Positions 16,310-24,365 of a stretch of DNA of 64,000 nucleotides are shown in pieces. The translations under genes and the position numbers were made by a program. The notes under the pieces are model-generated. The model saw nothing but the letters and a program-made list of their open reading frames with translations. It did not search any database and was not told the origin of the DNA. How positions within the stretch are numbered: the stretch's first letter is position 1; every line of letters begins with the position of its first letter. This DNA comes from Streptomyces sp. TRM70350 (GTDB taxonomy: Bacteria > Actinomycetota > Actinomycetes > Streptomycetales > Streptomycetaceae), in the NCBI RefSeq assembly GCF_019219825.1, contig NZ_JAHUXH010000012.1, forward strand, positions 152,088 through 216,087, written 5' to 3'.

Positions 16310-17229
16310 ACGTCGAAGGGGCCGCCCGACTGCGGGTTCATCACCGACACGACCAGGGTGCGCCCGTCGCGTCGGGCCGCGGCGATGAGCGTGTGCCCGG
16401 CGTTGCTGGTGTAGCCGTTCTTGATGCCGATCAGGCCCGGGTAGCGCGCCACGCCGTCGTCGCCGGTGAGCAGCCGGTTGGTGTTGCGGATGTCGTACTC
16501 CCAGCCACCGCCTCCGGGGAACTTGGCCTCCAGGGTGGCGCAGTACCGGGCGAAGTCCGCGTTGCGCAGCCCCTCCCGGCCGAAGAGGGCCAGGTCGTAC
16601 GCGGACGACACCTGGCCCTCCGCGTCGTATCCGTCGGGCGACCGGACCCGCGTGTCGCGGGCGCCCAGGGCATGGGCCTTGGCCTCCATCTGCCGGGCCG
16701 TGACGAGCCAGCCGCCGTTGAGCCGGGCCAGTACGCGCACGGCGTCGTTGCCCGAGCTGAGGAAGGCCCCGCGCCACAGGTCGTCGACGCGGTACGAGTG
16801 CCCTTCGCTGACGCCGACCAGGCTGCTGCCCTCACCGACCTCCGACAACTCGCCGTACGTGACCCTGTGCCGGATGCCGCCGGGCAGCTTGGGCAGCACA
16901 GTGAGGGCGAACAGAGCCTTGATGGTGCTGGCGGGGGGCAGTTTGCGGTGCGCGTCGTGCGCGGCGAGCACCTCGCCGGTACGGGCGTCGGCCACCAGCC
17001 ACGACAGGGCGGAGACGTCCGGGACCTCCGGCGCGCCGGGGCGCGGCCGCACCTGCGTGCCGGAGCGGTACAGCACGGCCGGTACGGGTGCCGTTCCGCG
17101 TGATCCGCCCGGTGTTCCGGGGTCGGCCCCGGTCGGGGCGGCCGTCGCGGCGGGCGCGAACGTGAGGGCACCAGCCAGGCAGAGGCCACAGGTCGACACG
17201 GCAGCCCGAGAAGCGAATCCGATCGTCAT
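16054..17229 (-). CDS. D-alanyl-D-alanine carboxypeptidase, peptidase S11 family
   Basis: Penicillin-binding protein of 391 residues that trims the terminal D-Ala from peptidoglycan stem peptides. It has a signal peptide (residues about 1-31), the SxxK tetrad STIK at S101/K104, SGN at 159-161, and a C-terminal hydrophobic span (AAAIAVAACLGAAAVALVL) ending in a short basic tail, so it is anchored at the outer face of the membrane. The third motif reads KNG in GIKNGYTSNAG where most S11 enzymes have KTG; the change is conservative in position but unusual. Its 3' 256 bp overlap the end of the convergent glycosyltransferase frame. Confidence 0.88.
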   Translation of the reverse strand: MTIGFASRAAVSTCGLCLAGALTFAPAATAAPTGADPGTPGGSRGTAPVPAVLYRSGTQVRPRPGAPEVPDVSALSWLVADARTGEVLAAHDAHRKLPPASTIKALFALTVLPKLPGGIRHRVTYGELSEVGEGSSLVGVSEGHSYRVDDLWRGAFLSSGNDAVRVLARLNGGWLVTARQMEAKAHALGARDTRVRSPDGYDAEGQVSSAYDLALFGREGLRNADFARYCATLEAKFPGGGGWEYDIRNTNRLLTGDDGVARYPGLIGIKNGYTSNAGHTLIAAARRDGRTLVVSVMNPQSGGPFDVYEEARSLLDWGFGAADRVDPVGSLEALRSTPRPGPETVPVPVTAAATPEAEPGWPEAAAIAVAACLGAAAVALVLRLKAFHIEG

Positions 17230-17355
17230 ATGATCAACCTAGGAATGGACTCGCCTCGAACCACGCTGGCCGGGCCGAGCGGGTCCCGCGTGCACCCGGA
17301 TGCCACACGTGGACCCGGCGTGTCGCGTTCTCACGCGCCGGGACGAGGGGGCTGC

Positions 17356-18501
17356 CTAGCCGGCCGGCAGCGTTGGCTGGATCCGGCGCAGGAACGTGGC
17401 GTTGTCGGGGGTCTGCCGCATCCGCTCCAGCAGCGTCTCCAGACGGGCCTCGCCGTCCCTGGTCCGCAGCGCCCGCCGCAGTCCCCGTACAGCGGTCAAC
17501 TCGGCCGGGGCGAGGAGCAGTTCCTCGCGGCGGGTGCCGGAGCCGGTGATGTCGACGGCCGGGAAGACCCGGTGGGAGGCGAGTTCGCGGCTCAGCCGGA
17601 GTTCCATGTTGCCGGTGCTCTTGAGCTCCTCGAAGAAGAAGTCGTCGGCCCGGGAGCCGGTCTCGACCAGGGCGGTGGCCAGGACGGTCAGGGAGCCGCC
17701 CTCCTCGGCCAGCCGCGCGGCCCCGAAGAACCGCTTGGGTCCGTGCAGCGCGGCCGCGTCCACACCGCCGGAGAGAGTACGGCCGCCGGAGGCCGCCGCG
17801 TTGTTGTGCGCCCGGCACAGCCGGGTCAGCGAGTCGAGCAGGATCACCACGTCCTCACCGGCCTCGACGAGCCGCTTGGCCCGCTCGATCACCAGCTCGG
17901 CGAGCGCGATGTGCTGCTGGGGCGTCCGGTCGAAGGTCGAGGCGTACACCTCGCCCCGCACCGAGCGCCGCATGTCGGTGACCTCCTCGGGCCGCTCGTC
18001 GAGCAGCACGACCATCAACCGGCACTCGGGGTGGTTCCCGGCGACGGCGGCCGCGATCTGCTGGATCAGGACGGTCTTGCCGGTCTTGGGCGGGGCCACG
18101 ATCAGCCCGCGCTGCCCCTTGCCGATGGGGGAGATCAGGTCGGCGACGCGTCCGGCGAGACCCGCCGCCGGGTGTTCGAGGCGGAGTCGCTCGCGGGGGT
18201 GGAGGGGCGTGAGGTCGCGGAAGTGGCGGCGGCCCCGGAGCTGCCCGGGCGCGTGGCCGTCCACGCGCTCGACCTCCGTCAGGGCGCGCTGGGGACCACG
18301 TACGGCTTCGACGAGGTCTCCCTCGCGCAGCCCGTACCGGCGGATCAGGGCGGCCGGGAGCTGGGGATCGGCGGGCGAGGGCAGACAGTCCAGGCTTCGC
18401 AGATGTCCCTTGCCGCCCGCGTCGATGTCGAGGACACCGGTGGCGACCTGGGAGGCCGGGGCCGAGTGCTGATGGGGAGGGCGTTCGAGTGTGATGGTCA
18501 T
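17356..18501 (-). CDS. Short transcription termination factor Rho paralogue
   Basis: RNA-dependent ATPase of 381 residues, well short of the long actinobacterial housekeeping Rho. The Rho_N helical domain and basic insertion are absent: the protein starts at the RNA-binding cold-shock-like domain (LPAALIRRYGLREGDLV, residues about 48-64). The ATPase core is intact: Walker A APPKTGKT (136-143), Walker B VVILLDSLTRLCRAHN, the Q-loop region LHGPKRFFGAARL, and the R-loop/secondary site region GNMELRLSRELASHRVFPAVDI. The start at 18501 follows AAAGGA. A 600-bp gene-free leader lies upstream, leaving room for autoregulation. Confidence 0.9.
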   Translation of the reverse strand: MTITLERPPHQHSAPASQVATGVLDIDAGGKGHLRSLDCLPSPADPQLPAALIRRYGLREGDLVEAVRGPQRALTEVERVDGHAPGQLRGRRHFRDLTPLHPRERLRLEHPAAGLAGRVADLISPIGKGQRGLIVAPPKTGKTVLIQQIAAAVAGNHPECRLMVVLLDERPEEVTDMRRSVRGEVYASTFDRTPQQHIALAELVIERAKRLVEAGEDVVILLDSLTRLCRAHNNAAASGGRTLSGGVDAAALHGPKRFFGAARLAEEGGSLTVLATALVETGSRADDFFFEELKSTGNMELRLSRELASHRVFPAVDITGSGTRREELLLAPAELTAVRGLRRALRTRDGEARLETLLERMRQTPDNATFLRRIQPTLPAG

Positions 18502-18927
18502 GGTGGTCGGTCCTTTCGAAGGACTCGGCGGCCTGCCGCGCAGGCGAGCGGGAGGAAGGGAAGGGATGGGGGAAGAGCCGCGGACGAGGCGTACGTATGT
18601 GCCTCCGGGCGGCGGGAACAGCACCTCGGCGACGGCCTGACGGCCCGTGGAGGAGGTGGTGCTGGGAAGCCGCTGCACCGGCCAGGAGAAACGGCGGGTG
18701 TCTCGCAGGCTGAGGAAGGAACTGGCACCGGCGCCACAACGGGGCGTACACAAGTGCTCGTCGCACTCTACCGCCTCGCACGCGACTTCCGCTGTGACGT
18801 ACGTCTCACCTGCTGACCCGGCGAAGTGTCGGCGCCCGGCCGCCGCCGGGCTGGTCTTCGTCCACTCCGGCGTGACCGGGCTGCTGATCCCTGCCACGCC
18901 GCGCCTGCCGTCCGGGCGGGACTGAGG
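18502..18927. other. Gene-free leader upstream of the short rho gene
   Basis: About 430 bp with no convincing gene on either strand. It should hold the promoter and 5' leader of the short rho gene. A GACGTACGTC palindrome lies near 18796-18805 and a TAGAGT that could serve as a -10 lies on the minus strand just downstream of it, but no good -35 partner was found. Confidence 0.4.
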
Positions 18928-19085
18928 GGTCCTTGCACTATGCCCGCCCGGGTCGCGCGGCCTGGCACCGCACCTCGCCGCGTTGCCGAAACGCCCAGGT
19001 AGCGGAGCTACCTGGGCGCTCCGGCGCCTTGCGATGCACGGCACCAGGCCACGCGACCTGATCGGACGCTCATAGTGCAAGGACC
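18928..19085. mobile_element. MITE-like near-complete palindrome (~158 bp)
   Basis: Terminal inverted repeats are perfect over 15 bp: GGTCCTTGCACTATG (18928-18942) and its complement at 19071-19085. The interior is also palindromic: GTCGCG-GGCCTGG-CCG blocks at about 18953-18970 and 19040-19058 are complementary with mostly transition differences, and the centre is a perfect hairpin, CGCCCAGGTAGC/GCTACCTGGGCG around a 3-nt loop (about 18992-19018). It encodes nothing. A long self-complementary element with clean ends is typical of miniature inverted-repeat transposable elements; the mobilising transposase is not in the window. CTGAG and CTAAG flank it but are not identical duplications. Confidence 0.6.
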
Positions 19086-19100
19086 TCTAAGCTGAAGTCG

Positions 19101-19823
19101 ATGTTCAGCCCCCAAGGTCCCAGCCTGCGTGAACTCGCCGTCCAGGCGTTGTCGTCGGTCGAGCGTGGCTACGACCTGCTCGCTCCCAAGTTCGATCACA
19201 CCCCCTTCCGCACGCCGGACTCGGTGCTCGACGCCGTCGCCTCGGCGCTGCGGCGGATCGGGCCGTTCGAGGACGGGCTCGACCTGTGCTGCGGTACCGG
19301 CGCGGGCGTCGGCGTACTGCGGCAGGTGTGCGAGCGCAGCGTCACGGGAGTCGACTTCAGCGCGGGCATGCTCGCGGTCGCGCGGGAGCGTGTCCCGTCG
19401 GGCCTGCCTCGGGTGTCGTGGGTGCGTGCGGACGCCAGGGCCCTGCCGTTCCGCCCCGCGTTCGACGTGACGGTGAGCTTCGGGGCGTTCGGGCACTTCC
19501 TGCCGCGGGAGCTGCCGGGACTGTTCGCCCAGGTGCACTCCGTGCTGCGGCCCGGCGGGTGCTTCGTGTTCCCCGTCGTGGCCCCGCCTCGGACGGGCTC
19601 CCTGATGTACTGCATGCTGCTGGGCTTCGACCTGGTGATGCGGGTGCGCAACGCCGTGTGGCGGCCGCCGTTCGTCATGTACTACCGGGCCGTGCGGTTC
19701 GGGGATGTCCTCCGAGAGCTGGAAGGCGCCGGGTTCCGGGTGGATCTGCACCCGCTGCCCGAGTTCGGGCGGCGGGACGGGAGCCCGCGGGTGCGGATGG
19801 TCGTGGCCCGGCGCCTCCGGTAG
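19101..19823 (+). CDS. Class I SAM-dependent methyltransferase
   Basis: Methyltransferase of 240 residues with a Rossmann core. Motif I is LDLCCGTGAGVG (residues about 60-71), followed by VTGVDFSAGML (motif II acidic residue D), VRADARALPF and VTVSFGAFGHF. These fit small-molecule or lipid methyltransferases of the UbiE/Methyltransf_11 type. ATG 19101 begins 15 bp after the palindromic element, so that element probably lies in its promoter or leader. No neighbouring gene reveals the substrate. Confidence 0.82.
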   Translation: MFSPQGPSLRELAVQALSSVERGYDLLAPKFDHTPFRTPDSVLDAVASALRRIGPFEDGLDLCCGTGAGVGVLRQVCERSVTGVDFSAGMLAVARERVPSGLPRVSWVRADARALPFRPAFDVTVSFGAFGHFLPRELPGLFAQVHSVLRPGGCFVFPVVAPPRTGSLMYCMLLGFDLVMRVRNAVWRPPFVMYYRAVRFGDVLRELEGAGFRVDLHPLPEFGRRDGSPRVRMVVARRLR

Positions 19824-19827
19824 GGGC

Positions 19828-19881
19828 TCAGCTCCGGATGAAGTCGAGCAGATCGGCGTTGAAGGAGGCATGCGCCGCGCT
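19828..19881 (-). pseudogene. Stub of a deleted alpha/beta-hydrolase-like gene
   Basis: Reading the minus strand to TGA at 19828 gives AAHASFNADLLDFIRS, which looks like the C-terminus of an alpha/beta hydrolase (catalytic His followed by the FN-LLDF end helix). Nothing upstream continues the domain, so only the last residues survive. Confidence 0.3.
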
Positions 19882-19961
19882 CCGCGCCCGGGGCCGGGCG
19901 GACCCGCACCTCGCTGCGACCCGCGGGAGCGGCGGCGGGCCCTGCCCGGCCCAGGACCCGG

Positions 19962-20708
19962 TCAGACCGCCGCCGGGAGCGTGAACTCGTAGACCAGCGC
20001 GTCCCCTTGGGCGTCCACGACGAGGTCGGTGACCTCCAGTGGCCGCTCGTACTGGTCGTGCACCAGGCGGGTCACCCGGACCGAGGGGGTGTCGGGGAGG
20101 CGGGTGATGGCGTCGCGGTGGTGCAGGGTCAGCCCTGCCCTGCGCATCCAGTCGTAGGCGCGGCGCAGCTGGGCCGCGGCGGTGCCGTCGGCCCGGTCGC
20201 GGTAGCGGCCCAGCTCCTCGACCTCGGACAGGGCCACGGCCGAGAAGGAGGTGACGGCCCTGCGCAGGCCGCGGCCGTCGGCGGAGGCGGACTCGTAGCG
20301 GTGCATCAGGGTCGGCCGGTGCGGGGCGAGCCCGAGGGCCGCCGCGTGCTCGGGCGGGGGCGTCTCCCAGGTGACGGTGGCCCGGTCGACGGCACGCGGG
20401 TCGGCGGCGCGCCGGGCACCGACCGGGAAGGCCGACGAGGTGAGGTGCTCGACCGGCGGGCCGGGCAGCGTGGCGTGACTGCCGCGCCGGTCGGTGGCGA
20501 CCAGGCCGTCCCGGCGCAGCACCTCCAGCGCCTGCCGTACGGTCTCCCTGCTGACCCCGAAGTGCTCGGCCAACTGCCGCTCGCCCGGCAGCCGTTCGCC
20601 GGGCGGGATCGCGCCGTCGCGTAGTTCGCCGAGCAGTTCCGTCGCGATCCGCCAGTACAGGGGCCGTTCGTCGGTGTGCGGGCGGTCGTGCGGGGTGGTG
20701 CGGGCCAT
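19962..20708 (-). CDS. GntR-family regulator, HutC subfamily
   Basis: Transcription factor of 248 residues. The winged helix covers about 15-85 (PPGERLPGERQLAEHFGVSRETVRQALEVLRRDGLV with the wing DRRGSHAT), followed by a UTRA ligand-binding domain (LMHRYESASADG, EVEELGRYRDRAD, TRLVHDQYERPLEVTDLVVD). The start at 20708 has GGAGGG upstream; the frame stays open further but without a better site. A TGGTCTAAACCA operator lies 66 bp upstream, a strong hint of autoregulation. It follows the serine hydrolase cluster on the same strand, which may be its target (inference). Confidence 0.85.
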   Translation of the reverse strand: MARTTPHDRPHTDERPLYWRIATELLGELRDGAIPPGERLPGERQLAEHFGVSRETVRQALEVLRRDGLVATDRRGSHATLPGPPVEHLTSSAFPVGARRAADPRAVDRATVTWETPPPEHAAALGLAPHRPTLMHRYESASADGRGLRRAVTSFSAVALSEVEELGRYRDRADGTAAAQLRRAYDWMRRAGLTLHHRDAITRLPDTPSVRVTRLVHDQYERPLEVTDLVVDAQGDALVYEFTLPAAV

Positions 20709-20773
20709 GCCGCGCCCTCCTGTTGGTGACGTGCGGTAGCCGTGCGGGCTCATTGCGCCACCAGATCTAGCAT

Positions 20774-20785
20774 TGGTCTAAACCA
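20774..20785. promoter_or_regulatory. dre-like operator of the HutC-type regulator
   Basis: TGGTCTAAACCA is an inverted repeat with TGGT/ACCA arms. It differs by one base from TGGTCTAGACCA, the core of DasR-responsive elements recognised by HutC-type GntR regulators in Streptomyces. It is placed between the regulator gene and the end of the upstream hydrolase gene. Confidence 0.5.
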
Positions 20786-20860
20786 GCACGGAAGGCCACT
20801 CCGGCGGTTCGGCCGAAACAGACTGGGCGGGAACTCGCCCGAGGAGGGCGCGCAGGGTTG

Positions 20861-22027
20861 TCACAGGGCGCCGTACAGGGCGTTCACCAGCGCCATCTTC
20901 CGTGGATCGTCGGCGATGTGCGGCCCCATGCGGTTCATCACATACCCGAGCGACACGCCCGCCTCCGGGTCGGCGAGCCCGCAGGACCCGCCGAACCCGT
21001 CGTGCCCGAAGGCCCGGGGGTTGCGCCCGTACGAGCCGTGCGGCCCGCTGAGCCACAGGCCGAGGCAGGCCTCCGTCTCCCTGTCGAGCCCGGCGCCCAG
21101 CACCAGGTCCCGGCCACTGCCCTGGCCCTCCCGCACCCGCTCGGCCGCCTCGGCGGAGAGGACCCGTCGGCCGCCGTACGATCCCCGGCCCGCGAGGATC
21201 CCGTACAGGGCCGCCACCGCCCGCGCGGTGCCGTGGCCGCTCGCGGCGGGGATCTCGGCGGCCCGCCACTCCGGCGTGTTGGCCTCGGCCGCGCCCACTG
21301 CGGGGTTGGTCAGCGCGGCGAGCGCGGCCGGCGCCAACTGGCTGAAGATCGCCGTCTGTTCGGAGCGGGGCGCGGTCCGCCGGTGCGTCAGCTCCGCTGC
21401 CCGCCCGGCGTCCTTCTCCGGCAGCCCTATGGTGAAGTCGATGCCGAGCGGCCCGGTCACCTCCCGCGCCAGGAACGCGCCGGGCAGCAGCCCCGAGACC
21501 CGCCGGACGACCTCCCCGACCAGATGGCCGTACGTCAGCGCGTGGTACCCCGACCGCGTCCCCGGCTCCCACCAGGGCTCCGTCGCGGCGAGCCGACGGG
21601 TTGTCAGCTCCCAGTCGCACAGGTCGGCGAACGAGTGCGGTTCGCGCAGGCCGGACAGGCCGGCCCGGTGGGAGAGCAGATGCCGTACGAGGACCTTCTC
21701 CTTGCCCGCCGCGGCGAACTCCGGCCAGTACGTGGCCACCGGCGCGTCGAGGTCCAGCAGGCCCCGGTCGGCGAGGACGTGCGCGCACAGCGCCACCGGG
21801 CCCTTGGACGTCGACCACACGTTGACCAGAGTGTCGCGCTCCCAGGCCCGGGTGCGGGCCGGGTCGGCCCAGCCGCCCCACAGGTCGACCACGGTCACGC
21901 CGTCCACCATGACCGTGACGGCCGCGCCCAGCTCCTCCCGCTCCCGGAAGTTCTCCTCGAACGCCGCACGCACCGCCGTGAAGCGGGCGTCGCAGTGGCC
22001 GTGGATCTGTGGCTCGCGCTCGGACAT
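20861..22027 (-). CDS. Serine hydrolase of the class C beta-lactamase/EstB family
   Basis: Protein of 388 residues related to beta-lactamase-fold esterases and D-aminopeptidases. The nucleophile is the Ser of STSK in VWSTSKGPVAL; the tyrosine motif position reads GYHALTYG, and the third motif is GHDGFGG near the C-terminus, which together suit an esterase (family VIII) better than a true beta-lactamase. There is no signal peptide, so it is cytoplasmic. GGAGGG precedes ATG 22027. It is downstream of the SnoaL-like and CE7 esterase genes on the minus strand, likely one transcript. Confidence 0.83.
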   Translation of the reverse strand: MSEREPQIHGHCDARFTAVRAAFEENFREREELGAAVTVMVDGVTVVDLWGGWADPARTRAWERDTLVNVWSTSKGPVALCAHVLADRGLLDLDAPVATYWPEFAAAGKEKVLVRHLLSHRAGLSGLREPHSFADLCDWELTTRRLAATEPWWEPGTRSGYHALTYGHLVGEVVRRVSGLLPGAFLAREVTGPLGIDFTIGLPEKDAGRAAELTHRRTAPRSEQTAIFSQLAPAALAALTNPAVGAAEANTPEWRAAEIPAASGHGTARAVAALYGILAGRGSYGGRRVLSAEAAERVREGQGSGRDLVLGAGLDRETEACLGLWLSGPHGSYGRNPRAFGHDGFGGSCGLADPEAGVSLGYVMNRMGPHIADDPRKMALVNALYGAL

Positions 22028-22116
22028 GCACCCTCCGTCGTCCGTAGGAAGCCCGGCCCGCGACCTTGCGGACCGGGGCTCCCTGAACGTACCGACTGGT
22101 CGGACAGCGCGGAAGG

Positions 22117-22521
22117 TCAGCCGAAGAACAGCGACCCCGTCGGCTCCCGGTGGCCGTCGGCGGTGTGCCAGTAGTCCCGTGTCTCGACCGCCAGTCCGTC
22201 GGCGTCGAACCGGACGAAGACGCATCCGGCCAGGGTGACGGGCTCGCCGCCCTCCTCGGACAGCACCCGGAACTCGGCGACCGCCATCCCCTCCTGGCCC
22301 ACGACCGGGGCCGAGAAGCGCACGTCGGTCACCCGCTCGTCGGCGAACGACCGGCGCAGATACGCGGCGAGTGCCGCGCGCCCGCGGTGCGGCTCGCGGA
22401 ACGGCATGGAGCGGTGGACGCACTCCTCGGCGTACAGCGCGAGCAGCGCGTCCACGTCGTGCGTGGCCCAGCCCCGCTCCCACACGCGGACGAACCGCTC
22501 GGCGGCCTCCCGTGCCTCCAT
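22117..22521 (-). CDS. SnoaL/NTF2-like protein
   Basis: Small protein of 134 residues with the cone-shaped NTF2-like fold: opening helix AAERFVRVWERGWATHDVDALLALYAEE, then VHRSMPFREPHRGRAALAAYLRR and a curved sheet (VAEFRVLSEEGGEPVTLAGCVFVRFDADG). This fold serves as small cyclases, isomerases or binding proteins, so no exact role can be given. GAAAGG precedes ATG 22521. It lies between an esterase and a serine hydrolase gene on one strand. Confidence 0.75.
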   Translation of the reverse strand: MEAREAAERFVRVWERGWATHDVDALLALYAEECVHRSMPFREPHRGRAALAAYLRRSFADERVTDVRFSAPVVGQEGMAVAEFRVLSEEGGEPVTLAGCVFVRFDADGLAVETRDYWHTADGHREPTGSLFFG

Positions 22522-22543
22522 GACAGACCTTTCAGCGGACTGT

Positions 22544-23512
22544 TCAGGCGTACGAGCGCAGCCAGCGCATCCTGGCGGCCTCCTGGAACGGGCCGCCGCC
22601 CTCGTGGTCGTTGAAGTCGTACACCTCGATCGCCTTCTCCTCGTGCGCCCAGGCGTTGAACGCGGCGAAGACGGTGGACGGCGGGCACGTCTGGTCCTCC
22701 AGTGCCGCCGAGAACAGGGCGGGGGCACCGCCACGGGCGGCGAAGTGCACGCCGTCGAAGTAGGACAGCGTACGCAGCACGTCTTCGCTGCGGCCGCGGT
22801 GCGTCTTGAGGTAGAGGCCGATCTCCCGGTACGGGTGTCGGTCCGTCAGCGTCGCCGCGCGCGGGTAGTCGCACAGGAACGGCACGTCGGGCGCGACCGC
22901 CACCAGGTCCGGGACCAGACCGCCGACGGCGATGGCGATGCCGCCGCCCTGGCTGGCGCCGAGCGCGACGGTGCGGGCCGGGTCGGTGAGCGGATGCGAG
23001 CGGGCGGCCTCGACGGCGCGGACCGCGTCCGTGAACACCCGGCGGTAGTAGTAGTTCTCGGGCGCGTCGATGCCGCGGGTCATGAAGCCCGGGTACGCCG
23101 GAGCGCCGCCGACCGGGTCAGGGGTGCCGCCACCGGCGCCCCAGGCGCTGCCCTGACCGCGGGTGTCCATCACGAAGTGCGCGCGGCCCGTGGAGGCCCA
23201 CAGCAGATGCTCGAGGGGCAGCCCGCGCCCGCCCCCGTACCCGACGAACTCGACGACCAGCGGCAGCGGTTCCTCGGCGGCGGCGGGCAGCGTCAGCCAG
23301 CCCTTCACCGGGTGACCGCCGAACCCGGCGAACGTCACGTCGAACACCTGTACGGTGGTCAGTCCGGTGTCGACCGGCTCGAACCGGGCGTCCAGGTCGT
23401 ACTCGCGGGCCTCCTGGAGCGTCTTGGACCAGAAGGCGTCGAAGTCCTCGGGTGCGGCGGAGGAGCTGTGGTACTCGCGGAGCTCGTCGAGGGGGAGGTC
23501 GAACAGGGCCAT
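22544..23512 (-). CDS. Acetylxylan esterase / cephalosporin-C deacetylase (CE7 family)
   Basis: Cytoplasmic alpha/beta hydrolase of 322 residues that removes acetyl groups from short xylo-oligosaccharides and similar small esters. CE7 features are all visible: opening MALFDLPLDELREYHSS, VKGWLTLPA, RGQGSAWG, the nucleophile Ser in GASQGGG, the acid Asp in ALEDQTCPPST, and the His in NDHEGGG. Members form a hexamer. The start is ATG 23512. A TGGTCGGACCA palindrome and a TACGGT -10 candidate lie 40-60 bp upstream, so it is probably the first gene of this minus-strand run. Confidence 0.9.
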   Translation of the reverse strand: MALFDLPLDELREYHSSSAAPEDFDAFWSKTLQEAREYDLDARFEPVDTGLTTVQVFDVTFAGFGGHPVKGWLTLPAAAEEPLPLVVEFVGYGGGRGLPLEHLLWASTGRAHFVMDTRGQGSAWGAGGGTPDPVGGAPAYPGFMTRGIDAPENYYYRRVFTDAVRAVEAARSHPLTDPARTVALGASQGGGIAIAVGGLVPDLVAVAPDVPFLCDYPRAATLTDRHPYREIGLYLKTHRGRSEDVLRTLSYFDGVHFAARGGAPALFSAALEDQTCPPSTVFAAFNAWAHEEKAIEVYDFNDHEGGGPFQEAARMRWLRSYA

Positions 23513-23550
23513 GTAGGACCGCCTTCAGCGCAGACGACATTGGTGATCAC

Positions 23551-23574
23551 ACCGTACGCGGGTGGTCGGACCAC
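23551..23574 (-). promoter_or_regulatory. FadR-type operator and -10 candidate upstream of the CE7 esterase
   Basis: GTGGTC-G-GACCAC (23562-23574) is a perfect inverted repeat. Its core TGGTCGGACCA fits the FadR-subfamily consensus tnGTnnnACna exactly. On the minus strand TACGGT (23556-23551) just downstream could be the -10, so a bound GntR protein would block the promoter. Confidence 0.45.
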
Positions 23575-23623
23575 TCGCCAGATACCCGGGTCCTGCGCCG
23601 CAACAGTTCCCGTGGTGCAGGCC

Positions 23624-24208
23624 TCAGGCCCGACGGCGGGTCCACTCCGGTTCCGTACGCGCCCACGCGCGCTCCCACTCCGCCATCCGGTGCCGGTCCG
23701 CCACCCGGCGGACGGCGGCGTGGCCGACCAGCACCACGCCGACCGTGCCGGCCGTGGCGCAGATCCCCATGGTCAGACTGTGCTGCCAGATCGTCGCCGC
23801 GCTTGCGGGCGGCGGCACGCTGCGGCCGCGCCCGTCGAACCACACGTCGACCGTCTCCCCGGGCCGCGTCCCCGCCGGAACCCGCGCCGTGCCCGTCCGG
23901 GGGTCCTCGCCGGGCTCCGTCCAGCGCACGGTCGCCCGGTACGAGTACTCCCGGCCGCCGTGCACCGTGGGCAGCGTGTCGGGGGTTCGGCCGACGACCT
24001 CGGCACGGACGTGCCGCCGGTCCTCCCGCTGGGCCGCCGCGGTCTGCCGTGCCTCGCCGTGCGCCCACCAGCCCGCCAGGGCCCCGGCCAGCGGCGCGCC
24101 CAGGAACAGCAGGACCGCGACGGCCAGCACCGTCCACGCCTCGACGACGTCCGACCTGCGCCGCAGCGGATTGCGCCGCCAACGCCAGCCGCGCACCCGG
24201 GTTCGCAT
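23624..24208 (-). CDS. Rv1733c-like two-span membrane protein
   Basis: Protein of 194 residues with the layout of the actinobacterial Rv1733c family: an N-terminal RWRRNPLRRRSDVVEAW motif, a first membrane span (TVLAVAVLLFLGAPLAGALAG), an extracytoplasmic domain of about 80 residues (GREYSYRATVRWTEP, GETVDVWFDGRGR), and a second span (TMGICATAGTVGVVLVG) with a basic C-tail. Function in the family is unknown; the mycobacterial member is a dormancy-associated antigen. GGAGGCGGAG precedes ATG 24208, which decides the start over in-frame upstream ATGs. Confidence 0.75.
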   Translation of the reverse strand: MRTRVRGWRWRRNPLRRRSDVVEAWTVLAVAVLLFLGAPLAGALAGWWAHGEARQTAAAQREDRRHVRAEVVGRTPDTLPTVHGGREYSYRATVRWTEPGEDPRTGTARVPAGTRPGETVDVWFDGRGRSVPPPASAATIWQHSLTMGICATAGTVGVVLVGHAAVRRVADRHRMAEWERAWARTEPEWTRRRA

Positions 24209-24365
24209 CTCCGCCTCCTCGCCGTCACCGAGCCCGGAAGCCGTACCGGCACCTCCCGGGCCCATGTACGCGTGCGAGAGCCACATGCTTCAGGTACCCC
24301 GTCCCACGGACTTCGTTCATGGGGACCGACGATGAGGGGGACGGGGCGGCGCAGGGGGCGGGTGC

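Noticed and set aside
17230..18816. Plus-strand frame of more than 500 codons opposite the short rho gene
   Set aside because: The minus-strand frame has complete Rho motifs, so the plus frame is a shadow.
18946..19070. The interior of the palindromic element as a tRNA or structured tmRNA piece
   Set aside because: No T-loop GTTCGAATC-like sequence, no acceptor stem or anticodon arm; the structure is one long hairpin.
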